A DNA stretch of 64,000 nucleotides, from the NCBI RefSeq assembly GCF_963678635.1, contig NC_087062.1:69842223-69906222 (forward strand). The letters run 5' to 3'. Position numbers and translations under genes: made by a program. The DNA comes from Symsagittifera roscoffensis (lineage: Eukaryota; Xenacoelomorpha; Acoela; Convolutidae). This document shows, in pieces, positions 1 through 10,439 of the stretch (positions are counted from its first letter, which is position 1; each line of letters begins with the position of its first letter). Below the pieces are notes generated by a model, which saw only the letters and a list, made by a program, of their open reading frames with translations, was not told where the DNA came from and did no database searches.

Positions 1-1467
1 CCAATGCAGTAAATTCATTTCTAAAATTTTCCCCACAAGCAGTAAATCTAATTATAATGAAAATTTGTAACTTAAAATTCCCCCATAACTAGCAGTAAAT
101 TTCCAAATTCTATGCAGTAAATTAATAAAATGCAATTGCAGTACTAACCTTTTGATATTTTCATTCATTCGCACAGAAATTCTATCCACACTCGCACAGC
201 TCGCCCACGAAGAATTGTTTAAAATAATGAATTTCAGTTTCAAGTTTTCACACTCAACAACTCTAACATATAATAACATGTTTCAAACCTTCCTTTAACC
301 CGGTTGGAAAGGAATCATATACTAAACAAAACTAACCAACGCAGCTTACTAAATACCACAAATCATAGAATAACAGCATGACTAAGAAAAGGAAACCAAC
401 GGTACCCAAACCGGATTAACCCAGTTTAAAACTGGATAATTTATTCTTTTGAAGACTATTATAAAGTCTAAGAAAGAAATAATAAAACACAAAAAAGTCG
501 AAAGACAAACCCATACCACAAACAATTTGATTTTTGGAAAAAGGACATAACCAACAAGACATAAGAAAAACCACAACAAACCCAACATAAAACGTTGTCA
601 CATAACAGGACCCCTCATAAAAACCGCATGAAATCATACTCCCACTCCTGGCCTAACCCACCAGGAAGGACGTCCTGAGCATGCTCTATAGCCGGCCTAA
701 CCCACCGCGCTACATCCACGCTTTGTGACCTCACCTCTATTTTTAATAAGAGCTACTCAAGTGTGAGTAACTCTTCAAAATAACCAAACTAAAACAAAAA
801 GCTTTTGTGAAAACAACTAACTAAAATCATAATTAAAAAATATTAAACTAATAAATGTTTTATAAAATGTAAATTACATTATGCAATACATAGATCAGAA
901 TACAACACCAAGGACGAACATCTAAAGACAAAACGACCCCACTACACTCGAGAGAGAATGACCAACCACAATCGATATGCCACTCACAATCACAACTCAA
1001 AGGATTTAGAGTACGACTTGACTTCGCAGAAAAGGACTTCATTGAACTAGACCAATGACCACCTCGATGTTCAAGTATACGTACAGATCCGAGTAACCAG
1101 GCATCCCCTCCACGCAGAACAGAAAAACCTGACATAGCAAACCATTCTGAAACCAGATTTGAGTTTGTTGCAAAGACTTAGTCGTTGTCACTAGAAGACA
1201 CAACGTCTTATGTCTCTAACTCCAGCTTCCTGGAACTTCTTTAACAAAAAGGAAACAGAAGAAATATGATGTTCGCCAAACACCAACGTCCATCATCCAT
1301 CCTTCGAATTGCAGAAGAACCATTCTAAAAAACTCTGTAAAACCCGGATGGGTGGAACCTGATCTAAACTACATTTTATGATTGGATAATTTAGATATTT
1401 TACCAATGTAAAGTATTTAATATTAACCAATCATGATCCATCTAACTAACAACCCACTTATTTGTAA

Positions 1468-1495
1468 GTGCTGAAGTTACTTGTAATTTCAGCAC
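1468..1495. repeat. 28-bp near-perfect palindrome
   Basis: GTGCTGAA at 1468-1475 is exactly complementary to TTCAGCAC at 1488-1495, and the pairing continues inward through a G-T wobble and TTAC/GTAA. The centre is only a few bases. It may be an isolated hairpin or part of a decayed inverted-repeat element; nothing nearby assigns it a role. Confidence 0.6.
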
Positions 1496-2224
1496 CAGAG
1501 AGATTTGAATTTAACTTAGAAATTAGTTGGACTCTCCCGAGCACTTCAGCAGCCGCAATAAACCAGTATACCCTAGATCTATTGAGCCTAGCAGAGACTA
1601 GTTAAACAACCTGAGACTAGATAGTATAAGAGTAAGATTAGGATCGGTATTAGACTAAGAAGTTGCACGAATCTATCCGGCCGAAAATAAGATAGCGTGA
1701 CGAGCAGACGGTGTACCCTATCCGAAATTACTCTATGAGTTAACCAACTCGGTCATAACTCAATCTGGTAAAAATCAAATCAAAAACAGATGAGAAACAA
1801 TTTAAAAAGAAGAAGGAGAGTTTTGATGTGGTGTCTCATATCGAATTCATACGTGGTTATAACATATCATCTTCTTATTTTATCATCTTCATATTTTATC
1901 ATCTCCAAACTATATCATCTTTTTATTTTTGCCATAAAAATCACAATTTTTTCCGACGTTTTGCTATAATTTTTTGAGATAAACATGAAAATTAGCACTT
2001 TCTATTAACTTTAGGATTTTCAGAAGGGGTTAACACTCGAATTACTGAAAAAAAAATTTAAAATGTTCGATTGTGAGATTTGTTACGATTTTAGAGATTG
2101 TGAGATTTTTACGATTTGTACGATTATCCATTTTTGAAGCCAACTTATACTAATTTGGAAGGGGAGTTTTTTTTTGGCCTGTTTTTTCAAAATTTTGCAT
2201 GTGGAGCAGAAAATTTGGCCAAAA

Positions 2225-2328
2225 CAATGTCTTTTTAATGCTTTGGGAGAGCTCGGAAATCCATTTGGTCGACCTAAAAAAATTCGATTCAGCCCCCCCT
2301 CGAGAAGAAAACCCTAGATCCGCCCCTG
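2225..2328. repeat. Partial copy of a MITE-like element
   Basis: This stretch shares TTGGGAGAGCTCGGAAAT, a following TTTGGTCGA segment and the terminal TAGATCCGCCCCTG with the more complete copy at 7035-7332. The right end is clear at 2328. I could not find the matching left end, so this copy is probably 5' truncated or strongly diverged. Confidence 0.6.
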
Positions 2329-2487
2329 CTCAAAGTTACTTTATTGTAGCGTCGATGAACGTTAATTAGGCCGGTTGAGAGTTTTTCTAGGAAATGTGGG
2401 TGCCGGATTTCCGCGGCTTATTACTGTAAGCCTGCTGCTTATAAATTTATGCCCGCTGATGCTCATATATAACAGTTTTTTTTTCAG

Positions 2488-2517
2488 GCAAAGAAGCATA
2501 AATTGTTTGTGTCGATG
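2488..2517 (+). CDS. PLEKHG5: Candidate 30-nt PLEKHG5 microexon
   Basis: A strong acceptor (eight or more T then CAG, ending 2487) is followed by ten codons, AKKHKLFVSM, and a GTAAAG donor at 2518. Joined in phase 0 to the exon at 2626 it gives VSM-GKESMKKLTEALERF, which resembles the SLGKG..LQERLNRF stretch before the DH domain of vertebrate PLEKHG5. Tentative because of its small size. Confidence 0.45.
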
Positions 2518-5500
2518 GTAAAGTAACATAAATAGCTTCTGACTTCTTCTTAAATAGCTTACAAGTCTAGTAAAAGGTGATCATCTAAGTTGTTAATAAA
2601 TTGTTATCCTGTAAATTTGATTAAGGGAAAAGAAAGCATGAAGAAGCTGACTGAGGCTCTGGAGAGATTCAGTGACTCGAGGTCGGGTCACTCATCTGTT
2701 CAGGACATGCGGACCTTGGAGCACCAAGAATTTGTGAAGGTGAGACAATTTTCGACTTCAATTTGTAAATTGTGATTGTCAAAAAAGGCTTAAAATTCAA
2801 AACAAGGAAATTTTCGTGTAACTTTAAACTTGCAATGATATTCGCGCATTTGCTTAAAGGAATCATCATGGCCTAGTCTAATCCCCAAACAGCATTGACT
2901 TTCATCTGTCGATGAGTAAGAAAGAAAAGGATTATCAAGAAGCTATCTGGGAACTACTGAGAAGCGAAGTTGTCTATATGGATAAACTCCGCGTGATCAC
3001 GGATCTTTTCATAGCTGCACTGGAAGACATTCAACGGTGAACATATTTTGGTAGAAGTTGACAAAACAAATTTATTGCAAGCCATGCAGACGTCTTAGAA
3101 GCCCATGAGGTCGCTTTGGATGAACTTCCTGCAGCCAGCAATTGAGAAAGCNNNNNNNNNNNNNNNNNNNNNNNNNNNNNNNNNNNNNNNNNNNNNNNNN
3201 NNNNNNNNNNNNNNNNNNNNNNNNNNNNNNNNNNNNNNNNNNNNNNNNNNNNNNNNNNNNNNNNNNNNNNNNNNNNNNNNNNNNNNNNNNNNNNNNNNNN
3301 NNNNNNNNNNNNNNNNNNNNNNNNNNNNNNNNNNNNNNNNNNNNNNNNNNNTGCATTGGAATCGCCATCAAGTGCTTTGAATCTTAAGAATCAAAAACTC
3401 CAAAAATTTGGAGAAAAATTTTCAAAAACTATTTGAAAAAAAACTTAATTTTTTTTTTGATTTTTTGTTTTTCTTGTTATTTATCTTCAAAAATTGTTTT
3501 CCATTTGCATATTTTACATGACTGACGAAAAAGCCTAAGCTCTACTTTTTCGCTCAGATTCTTTTATCACACCAAGCTGAAAAAATTATTTCAATTGGAA
3601 CAATAATTTTGTAACTTTTTAAAACTGGCCGCAACATTCTGTGCTACTTGCACAGTAACCGGCTATCCCTGTTAAATTTGAATTTCTCTTGAAGCTAAAT
3701 TTTTCCAAATGGAGTTGACTTTACCAATAAAAGTAGACTTTGCCTGCTCTTTCTAATTTGGTCGGCACAAATAACGCCTCAAAACTAGAAGACAAATTGG
3801 CACTCAAATCGCTTTTAGAAAAAATGGACAAAAAAGGATCTCATTAGATAAGAGTATTAAGCGGTGGACCATTTTTTTGCTAAAAATTTCGCTTTTTTAG
3901 CTAATGATGATCTAGTTTAAATTTTAAGGTTTTTTGAACATTCTTAAGGCTTTAGCCCCTTATGAAGGATATACAGGCTTCTATGAAGTTTATTATGTAA
4001 AACAAAAATGATTAATTGTTATTAAACTTTACAGGTTACAAAAAAATACTCCGGGTTTGACCTCATCTTAGCGCTGAAATCACCGAACCTAGCTGGTGTA
4101 GATCTCAATTGTGACTGTCCTTTCATCTCGTTCGAAAGTTCTGCGAATGAAGACTCTTCGGCATTAGTGATGTTGGAACCTTCGTGGCCTGCCAATCCCG
4201 CCGCTACCCGACAACTCATACTCGAGGGACCCTGGAAACTTAGAGATGGGTCGTGTGGAAAGGTATAGAAACTTCTCATGTTATTTTGCGTAAAAGTAAA
4301 TAGCCCAAAGACAAAGTGTTCTCTGCGCTTCAATTTTTTAAGTATTTTTCTTCAAAAAAAAAAAACAGTTAAAAAATGATTCTTAGCCAATGAGTCAGTT
4401 TAAGAACGTTTTTATTTGCTTTCATATTTCGGATCAGTTTAAAAAAGAATCTAGTATTGGTCAATAATTTCAAAAAATTAACGAGACACAAAAAGCGTAA
4501 GTTTTAGTAACTATATCAATTTTCATAAACAAAATTGTGCTCCTGAAGAACTTTATTTTGTGGCTGTTTTTATGCGTATACGGCGTTCATAACATTTGAA
4601 AACAAAACTTTAAAGCGTATTGTTTTTTTTTAAATCGAAACTTATTGTCTTTTTTGTAATTTTTCAGATGGAGGTTCATGCATTCTTATTTGACGACATA
4701 CTTCTGCTTACCAAACCAGCGAACAAAAAGATGTCCACATCATCTTCAGCAAACTTAAGTTATCACAAAATCGGAGAAGATCAAAATTCTAAACTCCGAC
4801 CCGTGCACACACCCATGCGAGTTTCCAGTCTAGCTGTCGAGTCCTTGACGCTTGGAAACCAAACTGACGAGAATTCAATACCAGCTCAACACAAATCCAG
4901 CTGGACTTTGATCTCCAATGGGTCAAAGAACTCACCCTCCCCTTCCAATGCTAATTTCATACTTGTTTACCTAAACGAGTGCAATATGGCCTCATCTGTG
5001 TTTTTGATCAATGTCGGATCTTCTAAGAATGCTCAAATTTGGGCCGATGGAATCAACAAAGCGAAGGTTTGAATGCTAATATATGCTTTGAAAAATTGCT
5101 CGTCCTGTTCTTGCCTCAACCAACCCAAAAATAGTAAAAAGAAAAATATATCTCCTTGTTGTTCTTTTTTAGAAGCGCCTAAGCCTTCAGCGCGGAAACA
5201 ATTCAGAATATCCGTGTGCTATGGTAAGCAAGGAATCAAGAAGTCCTTTTAAACTACCAAGAACACCTGATTTGAAAACACATCCCGAAAATTCTCAGAA
5301 CAATACTAAAAACAGAGACGAAGCACAGAACCAGGGTTTCGAATTGAATCGCTCGATGACACCAATGATCCATCGAAAAGCTTCTCCCGTCTATCTGCAA
5401 ATACCTTCTCCAAATGCAGCAGGTAGAGCATCCCGTATAGTTTAAAATGATAGAACAAAAGGTTTTTTTGAAAATTGAATGGGATTGAAGTGTTAACATA

Positions 5501-6691
5501 GTTACAATAAGCTTTTTTGCTCCAATAAATCCTCATTTTGTTAAATACATCTGCTTCCGCTTTGACCAGTTTTTTTACTTTTAGATTTCCTTTCTCAATA
5601 AAAAAATTTCAAATCTTTGAAACTTTCTGTGCATGCCAAGAGAACCTGGAACGCCATTTGGAAAAGATTTTTTTTGCAAGATTGTTGCATATGATTTTCG
5701 TTTATCTGATGCGATAATTGGAATACTAGGGTGCATTGCACGGAGTTTGAAAAAGAGCTTGTGAATGATTTTTGCGAAAGTTGAGTTTTCAAAAAAGAAA
5801 ATTTCCAAAGTTAAAAAAAATACCGAAAACTAAGTAGGTACAAAAAGTTATAGATGATGATTCGTTGATTAGATTATCACCGATCACCTCGGAGGCCCTC
5901 ATGCCTCCCAAACATCAACCCCCTCCCATCCACAACTCCTCCCCCACCTTTAACTTGGTTTTGAGAGAAGGTGTGCAGAATGCAGTAACTTCGTTTAAAA
6001 AAAGGGTAGCCCTGATTTCATCAGCCTTGACTGTTTCAAGATGAATCAGAGCACAGGAGCTCTCCAAACCGATACGCAAGCAGAAGTTCTCCTAACCTCA
6101 GTGTGAACAACCTACCGATTCAAAGTACTGAACGTTTCGAAATGTGCTTCGATACTCTCAGACAACCCGGCGCGGGTTGTAATGGCTTGTCAAACACCAC
6201 TCCAAACCTATCGTCGTCTCCATTGTCAAAATATCACAATAGTCAGCAAAAGCTATCGCCCAAAAACTCATCTAGGAGCCAAAAGTTTGGGATGATGTCT
6301 AATGAAAACAATTTCAACTCTAACTTTTACGGAATATTTTCGCCGTGTGGTCATTCTTTGAAGCAGAGATCCAGTAAGTTCGCAAATGCGTACAGGAAGT
6401 CATCAGATCGTGTTGAACCTATCTCTTACTATCACCAGCACCACCAGCAACGACCCTTGTGCGCATGCACCAAGTGCGGAGGAGGATCTTACACATCGTT
6501 AGATTCATCTGCCGCCAATACTCCGAGGACTTTCTCGGGTACGAGTTCCAGTTCTGCTTCCAAGGCAAGCTCCAGGGAAGATATTCTCATTCAATCCGAG
6601 GATGGAATCATAGATATAGACTTTTCAAAAGTTCAAATCCCGCTGCAGAAAAGAAGTGCGCCAGTGTATTATCAAGAAGAAAAGGCAATCG
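2488..6691 (+). CDS. PLEKHG5: PLEKHG5-like RhoGEF (DH-PH protein), incomplete multi-exon gene
   Basis: The family activates RhoA by nucleotide exchange through a DH domain followed by a PH domain, at cell junctions and membranes. Exons recognised: 2488-2517 (tentative), 2626-2739, 2921-3151 running into the gap, 4035-4262, 4668-5066, 5173-5422, 6041-6691. Diagnostic segments are the DH start QEAIWELLRSEVVYMDKLRV, the PH start with TRQLILEGPWKL, then VHAFLFDDILLLTK, and the PH end ILVYLNECN...WADGINKAK. These align in order with vertebrate PLEKHG5. From 4035 on, exon phases agree across all junctions. The remaining DH helices (about 130 residues expected) are absent and must lie in or around the 200-N gap. 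The reading frame changes three times between 3037 and about 3112. The serine-rich tail after the PH domain is poorly conserved. Upstream exons and possibly further 3' exons are missing. Family assignment is firm; the exact gene model is not. Confidence 0.85.
2626..2739 (+). CDS. PLEKHG5: PLEKHG5 exon just before the DH domain
   Basis: Thirty-eight codons from GKESMKKLTEALERF to EHQEFVK, ending at a GTGAGA donor (2740). The acceptor is the AG at 2624-2625. The end is phase 0, which fits the next exon starting at 2921. An ATG at 2638 could start translation only if there were no upstream exons; the match to pre-DH sequence of the family argues that it is internal. Confidence 0.65.
2921..3151 (+). 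CDS. PLEKHG5: PLEKHG5 exon encoding the start of the DH domain (frame-broken, cut by gap)
   Basis: Starting after the AG at 2919-2920, it reads KEKDYQEAIWELLRSEVVYM then DKLRVITDLFIAALEDIQ in one frame to 3036. The next base triplets would stop at 3038. DH-like sequence continues without a gap in other frames: EHILVEVDK (codons from 3039), then SHADVLEAHEV (codons to about 3112), then LWMNFLQPAIEKA (from 3114) into the Ns. Together these cover conserved region 1 of the DH domain in the right order. The pattern is one exon with three small indels rather than three exons, because the intervening spaces are too short for introns. Confidence 0.75.
3152..3351. other. Assembly gap of 200 N
   Basis: Exactly 200 undetermined bases, a usual placeholder length, so the true size is unknown. 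It falls inside the PLEKHG5 DH domain and must hide the remaining DH exons. Sequence just left of it carries several apparent indels. Confidence 0.98.
3515..3695 (+). repeat. Single copy related to the body of the 574-bp array unit
   Basis: In this PLEKHG5 intron, the order CTCAGATTC-TTTTATCACACCAAGC followed by TTCTGTGCTACTTGCACAG and TAACCGGCTAT matches the second half of the units in the tandem array at 58950-64000 (GTTCAGATCG-TTTTATCACAGCACGC, then CTGTGCTACTTGC.CAGTAACC). The tRNA-like head is not visible here. The array sequence is therefore part of a dispersed family. Confidence 0.75.
4035..4262 (+). CDS. PLEKHG5: PLEKHG5 exon, DH/PH linker and start of PH domain
   Basis: Seventy-six codons between a TTTACAG acceptor and a GTATAG donor, phase 0 at both ends. 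It begins VTKKYSGFDLILALKS and ends TRQLILEGPWKLRDGSCGK. The TRQL.LEG segment is the characteristic entry to the PLEKHG5 PH domain, and the preceding linker runs at the same spacing as in the vertebrate protein. The opposite-strand open frame over this exon is a shadow. Confidence 0.8.
4668..5066 (+). CDS. PLEKHG5: PLEKHG5 exon, core of PH domain
   Basis: One hundred thirty-three codons, from MEVHAFLFDDILLLTKPANK to WADGINKAK, between a TTTTTCAG acceptor and a GTTTGA donor, phase 0. It holds the central PH strands (VHAFLFDDILLLTK) and the C-terminal helix with its conserved tryptophan (IWADGI). Between them lies a serine-rich insert of roughly 60 residues, longer than in the vertebrate protein. 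Confidence 0.85.
5173..5422 (+). CDS. PLEKHG5: PLEKHG5 exon after the PH domain
   Basis: Begins KRLSLQRGNNSEYPC after a T-rich acceptor ending AG at 5172, and ends in phase 1 at a GTAGAG donor. The sequence is polar and rich in S, P, N and K with no domain I recognise, as expected for the disordered tail of this family. The join to the next exon restores a codon. Confidence 0.65.
6041..6691 (+). CDS. PLEKHG5: PLEKHG5 C-terminal tail exon
   Basis: An AG acceptor at 6039-6040 gives the two bases needed to complete the split codon from 5422. The open frame then runs 216 codons. It is serine- and asparagine-rich, contains a short internal repeat (RSSPNRYASRSSPN), a histidine/glutamine patch (YYHQHHQQ) and a Cys-rich CACTKCGG. 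It can stop at 6697 by reading through, or splice at GTAAAT (6692). No further exon is evident. Coding status rests on the phase match and uninterrupted frame. Confidence 0.6.
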
Positions 6692-8244
6692 GTAAATGAG
6701 TATCAATTAAGTCTCAAAATTTACCATCAAATCGTAATTTGCTTCGGGCCTCATTTCTGACAAATGCATGCTTTTAATTTGAAAGTTTATTGTATCATTG
6801 GAGCTAATATTTTGACTTTTTTGTTGTAGTTGCATATATTTTTTCTATTTTTTGACATTTGGGATGCGGAACAATCGCTATAAAAATTATGTAACGTCCG
6901 CCTAAAAAGTAACGTCTGTCTGAGGTTGTAGTTTTAGTATTATATATCATATCTGTCAAAAAAATTTGTTGTTGTTGAAGTATAACATATCATATCTGTC
7001 TAAAAAAAGTTTGGTGTTTTTAGAATATTACAAACAAGGTCGGATTTTGGGTGGGGGTGACGTTTGTTTAGGGTTTCGACCCCCTGCAGAACCAAAGGGT
7101 CCCCCTTTTGTTTTATTTTGAGATATCCATTTTTGGATGACGGACTCTAAAATTTTTCTAAAGGCGCCTTTAGCGCCAAAATAAAATAGTTTTGAGGGGA
7201 AAGCGCGTCAATACTTTCCAAAAAAGTGTCTAAAGCTTGGGAGAGCTCGGAAATCAATTTGGTCGATCAAAAAATAAGCTCGACTAAAATTTTGATTTTT
7301 TCCCTCTTGTGATTATCCTAGATCCGCCCCTGATTACATGTTGTGTCAATCTACAAAAAAATTTTGTTGTTCAATTAAAAATTATTGTAGCATAACTGGA
7401 GGAGGTATGAATTTTAAAAACAAAATCAGAACTTTTGTAAACCGTTTCTTGCATCAATCAGATTGAACTTGCCAACTGTTGTGATTGACTGTTCTTATTT
7501 CAATTATCGTATTTAAACTAACCGGTCTTAAATGACCTTGTCTATCGCAAGTGATCTCCTTCGGAGTGAGCGAGAGTCAGTGTTAAAGTGTCTTAGTTAT
7601 AAATAACACACAATTTGATTGAACTCTAGTTCTTACCCTTTATTTGCTTCATGCTAGACTAGTTAGATTTTTAGCATATTTTACATCTTCCATTTTAGCC
7701 ATCTTCCCCAAAACACAATAAAAACTTTATTTTGCAAATTTTTTCGTAGCTTTTGAAGAAACAGGGATAACAAGCTTTCCAAATAAGGAGCGGCAAGATA
7801 AAGTATGCGCACGAAAAAGACCTTGAGAAGTCGACTGCGATAGTTGGATGTCTAGAGCAACTCAAGAATTAATAAGAAGTAATTTGAATCCATCTTTAAC
7901 CCAAACAATCATCTGAAACAGTTTTCGATATTGTATCTGCGTCTGTTCGGCAGGGGCAAATGTGTGATATGTATTGTGTTTGATAGAATGATCTTCCGTG
8001 CACAAGGTCATAATTTTGAGGCGTATGTGATTTCACAAAGCTTATCTGAAATAGGATAACAGTAAGGAGACCATTAGACAAATAAACCAATTCGTACCTG
8101 GTTGTTTTACTTCAAAGGAAATTCTTCAAAATGAAAGCTGGAGAAAACTTCAATAAAAAGTTTCAACAACAAAAACGAATGAGACGCAGAGTATTGAGGA
8201 TCTAGATAGGGGTAAGCACGGTAAAAACAAGAAAAACATCACAG
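6692..8244. other. Non-coding stretch between PLEKHG5 and the copia relic
   Basis: No coding sequence recognised. It holds a duplicated TATATCATATCTGTC-like motif (about 6940 and 6985), the MITE at 7035-7332, and a TATAAATAACAC stretch near 7600 that could belong to a decayed 5' LTR of the following copia element. I could not find a matching LTR on the other side. Confidence 0.5.
7035..7332. mobile_element. MITE with terminal inverted repeats and near 8-bp target duplication
   Basis: The left end CAAGGTCGGATTTTGGG and the reverse complement of the right end CAGGGGCGGATCTAGGA agree at most positions. The flanks ATTACAAA (7027-7034) and ATTACATG (7333-7340) look like an 8-bp target site duplication with two differences. 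An 8-bp duplication and the C-A-G-start ends suggest a hAT-type non-autonomous element. The inside has no coding capacity. A partial relative lies at 2225-2328. Confidence 0.65.
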
Positions 8245-9118
8245 ATGAATGAAGAGAACGAAGAAACTCCTACTGGAACACAGCAACGCAATTCAAATGG
8301 ATTCCACAGACATATGTGGGGAGTACCGAGATGAGCACAAGCAACAGTATTGTGAAGGATGCCGGCCTAGAACTGGAGAGGTTAAAATGGAGGTTAGAAG
8401 CAATGAGAGAACAGAATAGATGAGACCCATCGAGGGCCAAGCTGAAAGATGTAAATGTACCGATTTTGAAATCATCAGAATTGAAAAATATAGAAAGTGG
8501 AAGAAAATATTACTGTGGTGGAGTGAATTTACCGGGCACCGCTTGTCATTATGAATGAGATAACAAATGCAGAACTGAACGAAGTCGTTAGTACGATGGA
8601 TAGAGACGAGGCACAAACCTAATCTGGCATAACCAAAGTAATTGACGTGCTGGATGAGGATTTGACACCAAATCCATTCCTAAAATTGGCACAAACTTAG
8701 AGACAATGGAAAAGATGTGAAAAAGGTCCGGAGATAAGTTAGGTTGAGTACATAAAGAGAATAAAGCGATATAGGAGGGAAATGAACGAGGCGAAAATGA
8801 CAATTCAGGACAGAGTAATTTGTATAGCGCTCCTAAAAAGATCCAACCTAGATAAACTGATATCAAAAACATAGCACGAAACACAGGGCATGAGGTAACG
8901 GAAGCCAGGATGGACCCAATTGTATTAGAACAGACATTGCGGAGATTTACTGTAAATGAGAACCAAACATCTGCAGAATCACAGTAGAGGATACCATATG
9001 GGAAACAGGGACCGAAATCGAAGAGGAAGTGGTGGTTACAGATCTGCGAAAAGATGATCTGTTCAACAGGGAGGATATTTTTGATGTGGGTCATTGGATC
9101 ATTGGTGTGAGAGTGTAA
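8245..9118 (+). pseudogene. copia gag relic
   Basis: Broken frames contain an ATG at about 8245, a segment NVPILKSSELKNIES typical of the gag start region of such elements, a helical stretch around 8740-8870 (VEYIKRIKRYRREMNEAKM), and near 9080-9115 a decayed zinc knuckle (GSLDHWCE after a lost cysteine). Several in-frame stops are present. Function lost. Confidence 0.6.
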
Positions 9119-9329
9119 ATAAAGTCAGGGGTGAAGATGGGAAATGGAAGAAGAGGTGATCAAACATACCGAGGAAACTCAGGGTATGGTAGGAGATTTC
9201 ATCAGTTTTTTCAAACAACTTCAAGAAGTACGGACATCGGAGAGAAGGGTGATGGGGAAGATCAGTTGCATCAATCGACTTTTGCGCAGATTGACGAGTC
9301 GATTGAGACGTCACCTTGTTTTTTCGCAG

Positions 9330-9700
9330 ACAGATGGGAGATAGCAGAGAGCAGAGAAGAAGAAAGGGATGGTGATATTCAACTCGACATAATTTTAGAT
9401 TTTGGAGAGGCAAGATCAATGACGTCATTGAAACAATGGAGGGAGATTGAGCAGAAAATTACGGAAGAAGAATGGAAACAATTAAAGCAAAAAAAAAATT
9501 GAAGCAGAAAGCAAATTTAAAATCGGGAGAGGAGGAGTAATCAAACCTGAATTTGTGGGGTTGTTACCAATTAGGTTCAGCGGAAAATTTTATAACACTA
9601 AAATTGAATGTCATTGATGATGACATTCCACTATTACTTGGTATAAAAGGGATCGATGAAATAAAAGTGACCCTATATTTCCCAAACAACCTGATGTGGA
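9330..9700 (+). pseudogene. copia aspartic protease relic
   Basis: The segment IQLDIILDFGEARSMT occupies the place of the catalytic D-T/S-G motif, here D-F-G, so the active-site residue after the aspartate is replaced. About 200 bases on, VIDDDIPLLLGIKGIDEIKV matches the second half of a retropepsin fold (I-P-L-L-L-G). A long antisense open frame at 9564-10019 is a by-product of A-rich coding. Confidence 0.6.
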
Positions 9701-9931
9701 CACCAGAGTAAGGGTTTAAACGAACCAGAACGAGCGTGGGGCATCGAATATGGAGAGTAAAAGTGAAAACAAAAAAGCTGCCCATGAACCAATGAATTAG
9801 AAAGGAAAAGAAGAAGAGATGATCTAAAGGATGAAAAAAAAATTTGTAATGAGGAGAAAAAGAAAAATTTGTATTGATAGAAAAAGAATCAAAGATATCC
9901 ATCTTAGATTTAGTCACGCGAGTAAAAAAAA

Positions 9932-10345
9932 ATGAAAATGTTCTTGGAAAAGTCCGTGATGAATAACAAGCTAAGAGCCAAAGAAGTAATAGAAAAAGTA
10001 ACTGCAAACTGCGCCGCATGTAATAGAACCGGAAAAGTAGCTAAAATCAGAAATTTTTTGATTCCTAGGACTAAAGACTTTAACGATTTGGTGGCAATTA
10101 ACCTAGCAAAATGGACAGACCCAAAACAATTCAAAAAGTTTTACTGTTTCCTATGATAGATGAGTTTTTGCGTTACTCAGTTGTAAACGTGTTAGAATCT
10201 AAGAAACCAGTTTTAATCTTGGAGATCATTGTATTTGGTTGGTTTATGCGATTTGGCACTTCTGTAAGTAACCTACATGATTCGGGAGAAAAAATCAACA
10301 ATGACCTGATCTTACTACTAATGAAAAGAAAACTTTTAAAATAGA
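9932..10345 (+). pseudogene. copia integrase core relic
   Basis: Starts with a zinc-binding remnant CAACNRTGK, then FNDLVAINLAKW, where the first catalytic aspartate of the usual V-A-x-D position is asparagine. It continues with a core of conserved hydrophobic pattern (FYCFLMIDEFLRYSVV) and SNLHDSGEKIN at the place of the second catalytic D-N-G motif. At least one frame change lies near 10150. Inactive. Confidence 0.65.
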
Positions 10346-10439
10346 AAATGAGACAAATTCAAAAAAGAAGGGCGACTCGACACATTTATTGTGTTTAAGA
10401 CTTAAATAGATACAATCTGAAAGTTCTGGACAAAAATCA

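Larger units (their letters stand above)
1..2487. other. Intergenic AT-rich sequence without a recognised gene
   Basis: I see no convincing coding region on either strand; open frames are short and match nothing I recognise. The stretch holds a duplicated motif GGCCTAACCCACC (about 652 and 693) around a GGACGTCC palindrome, a palindrome at 1468-1495, a run of TATCATCTT-like repeats at about 1861-1925, TGTGAGATTT/ACGATT repeats at about 2055-2130, and one end of a MITE family at about 2225-2328. Undetected upstream exons of PLEKHG5 could lie here or beyond the left edge. Confidence 0.6.

Noticed and set aside
4022-4333. 103-codon minus-strand open frame over PLEKHG5
   Set aside because: It is the shadow of the PH-start exon on the + strand, which has splice sites, phase agreement and family similarity.
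9564-10019. 151-codon minus-strand frame with a hydrophobic start resembling a signal peptide
   Set aside because: It lies antisense to the purine-rich copia protease-integrase relic; leucine and phenylalanine richness follows from A/G-rich coding on the other strand.
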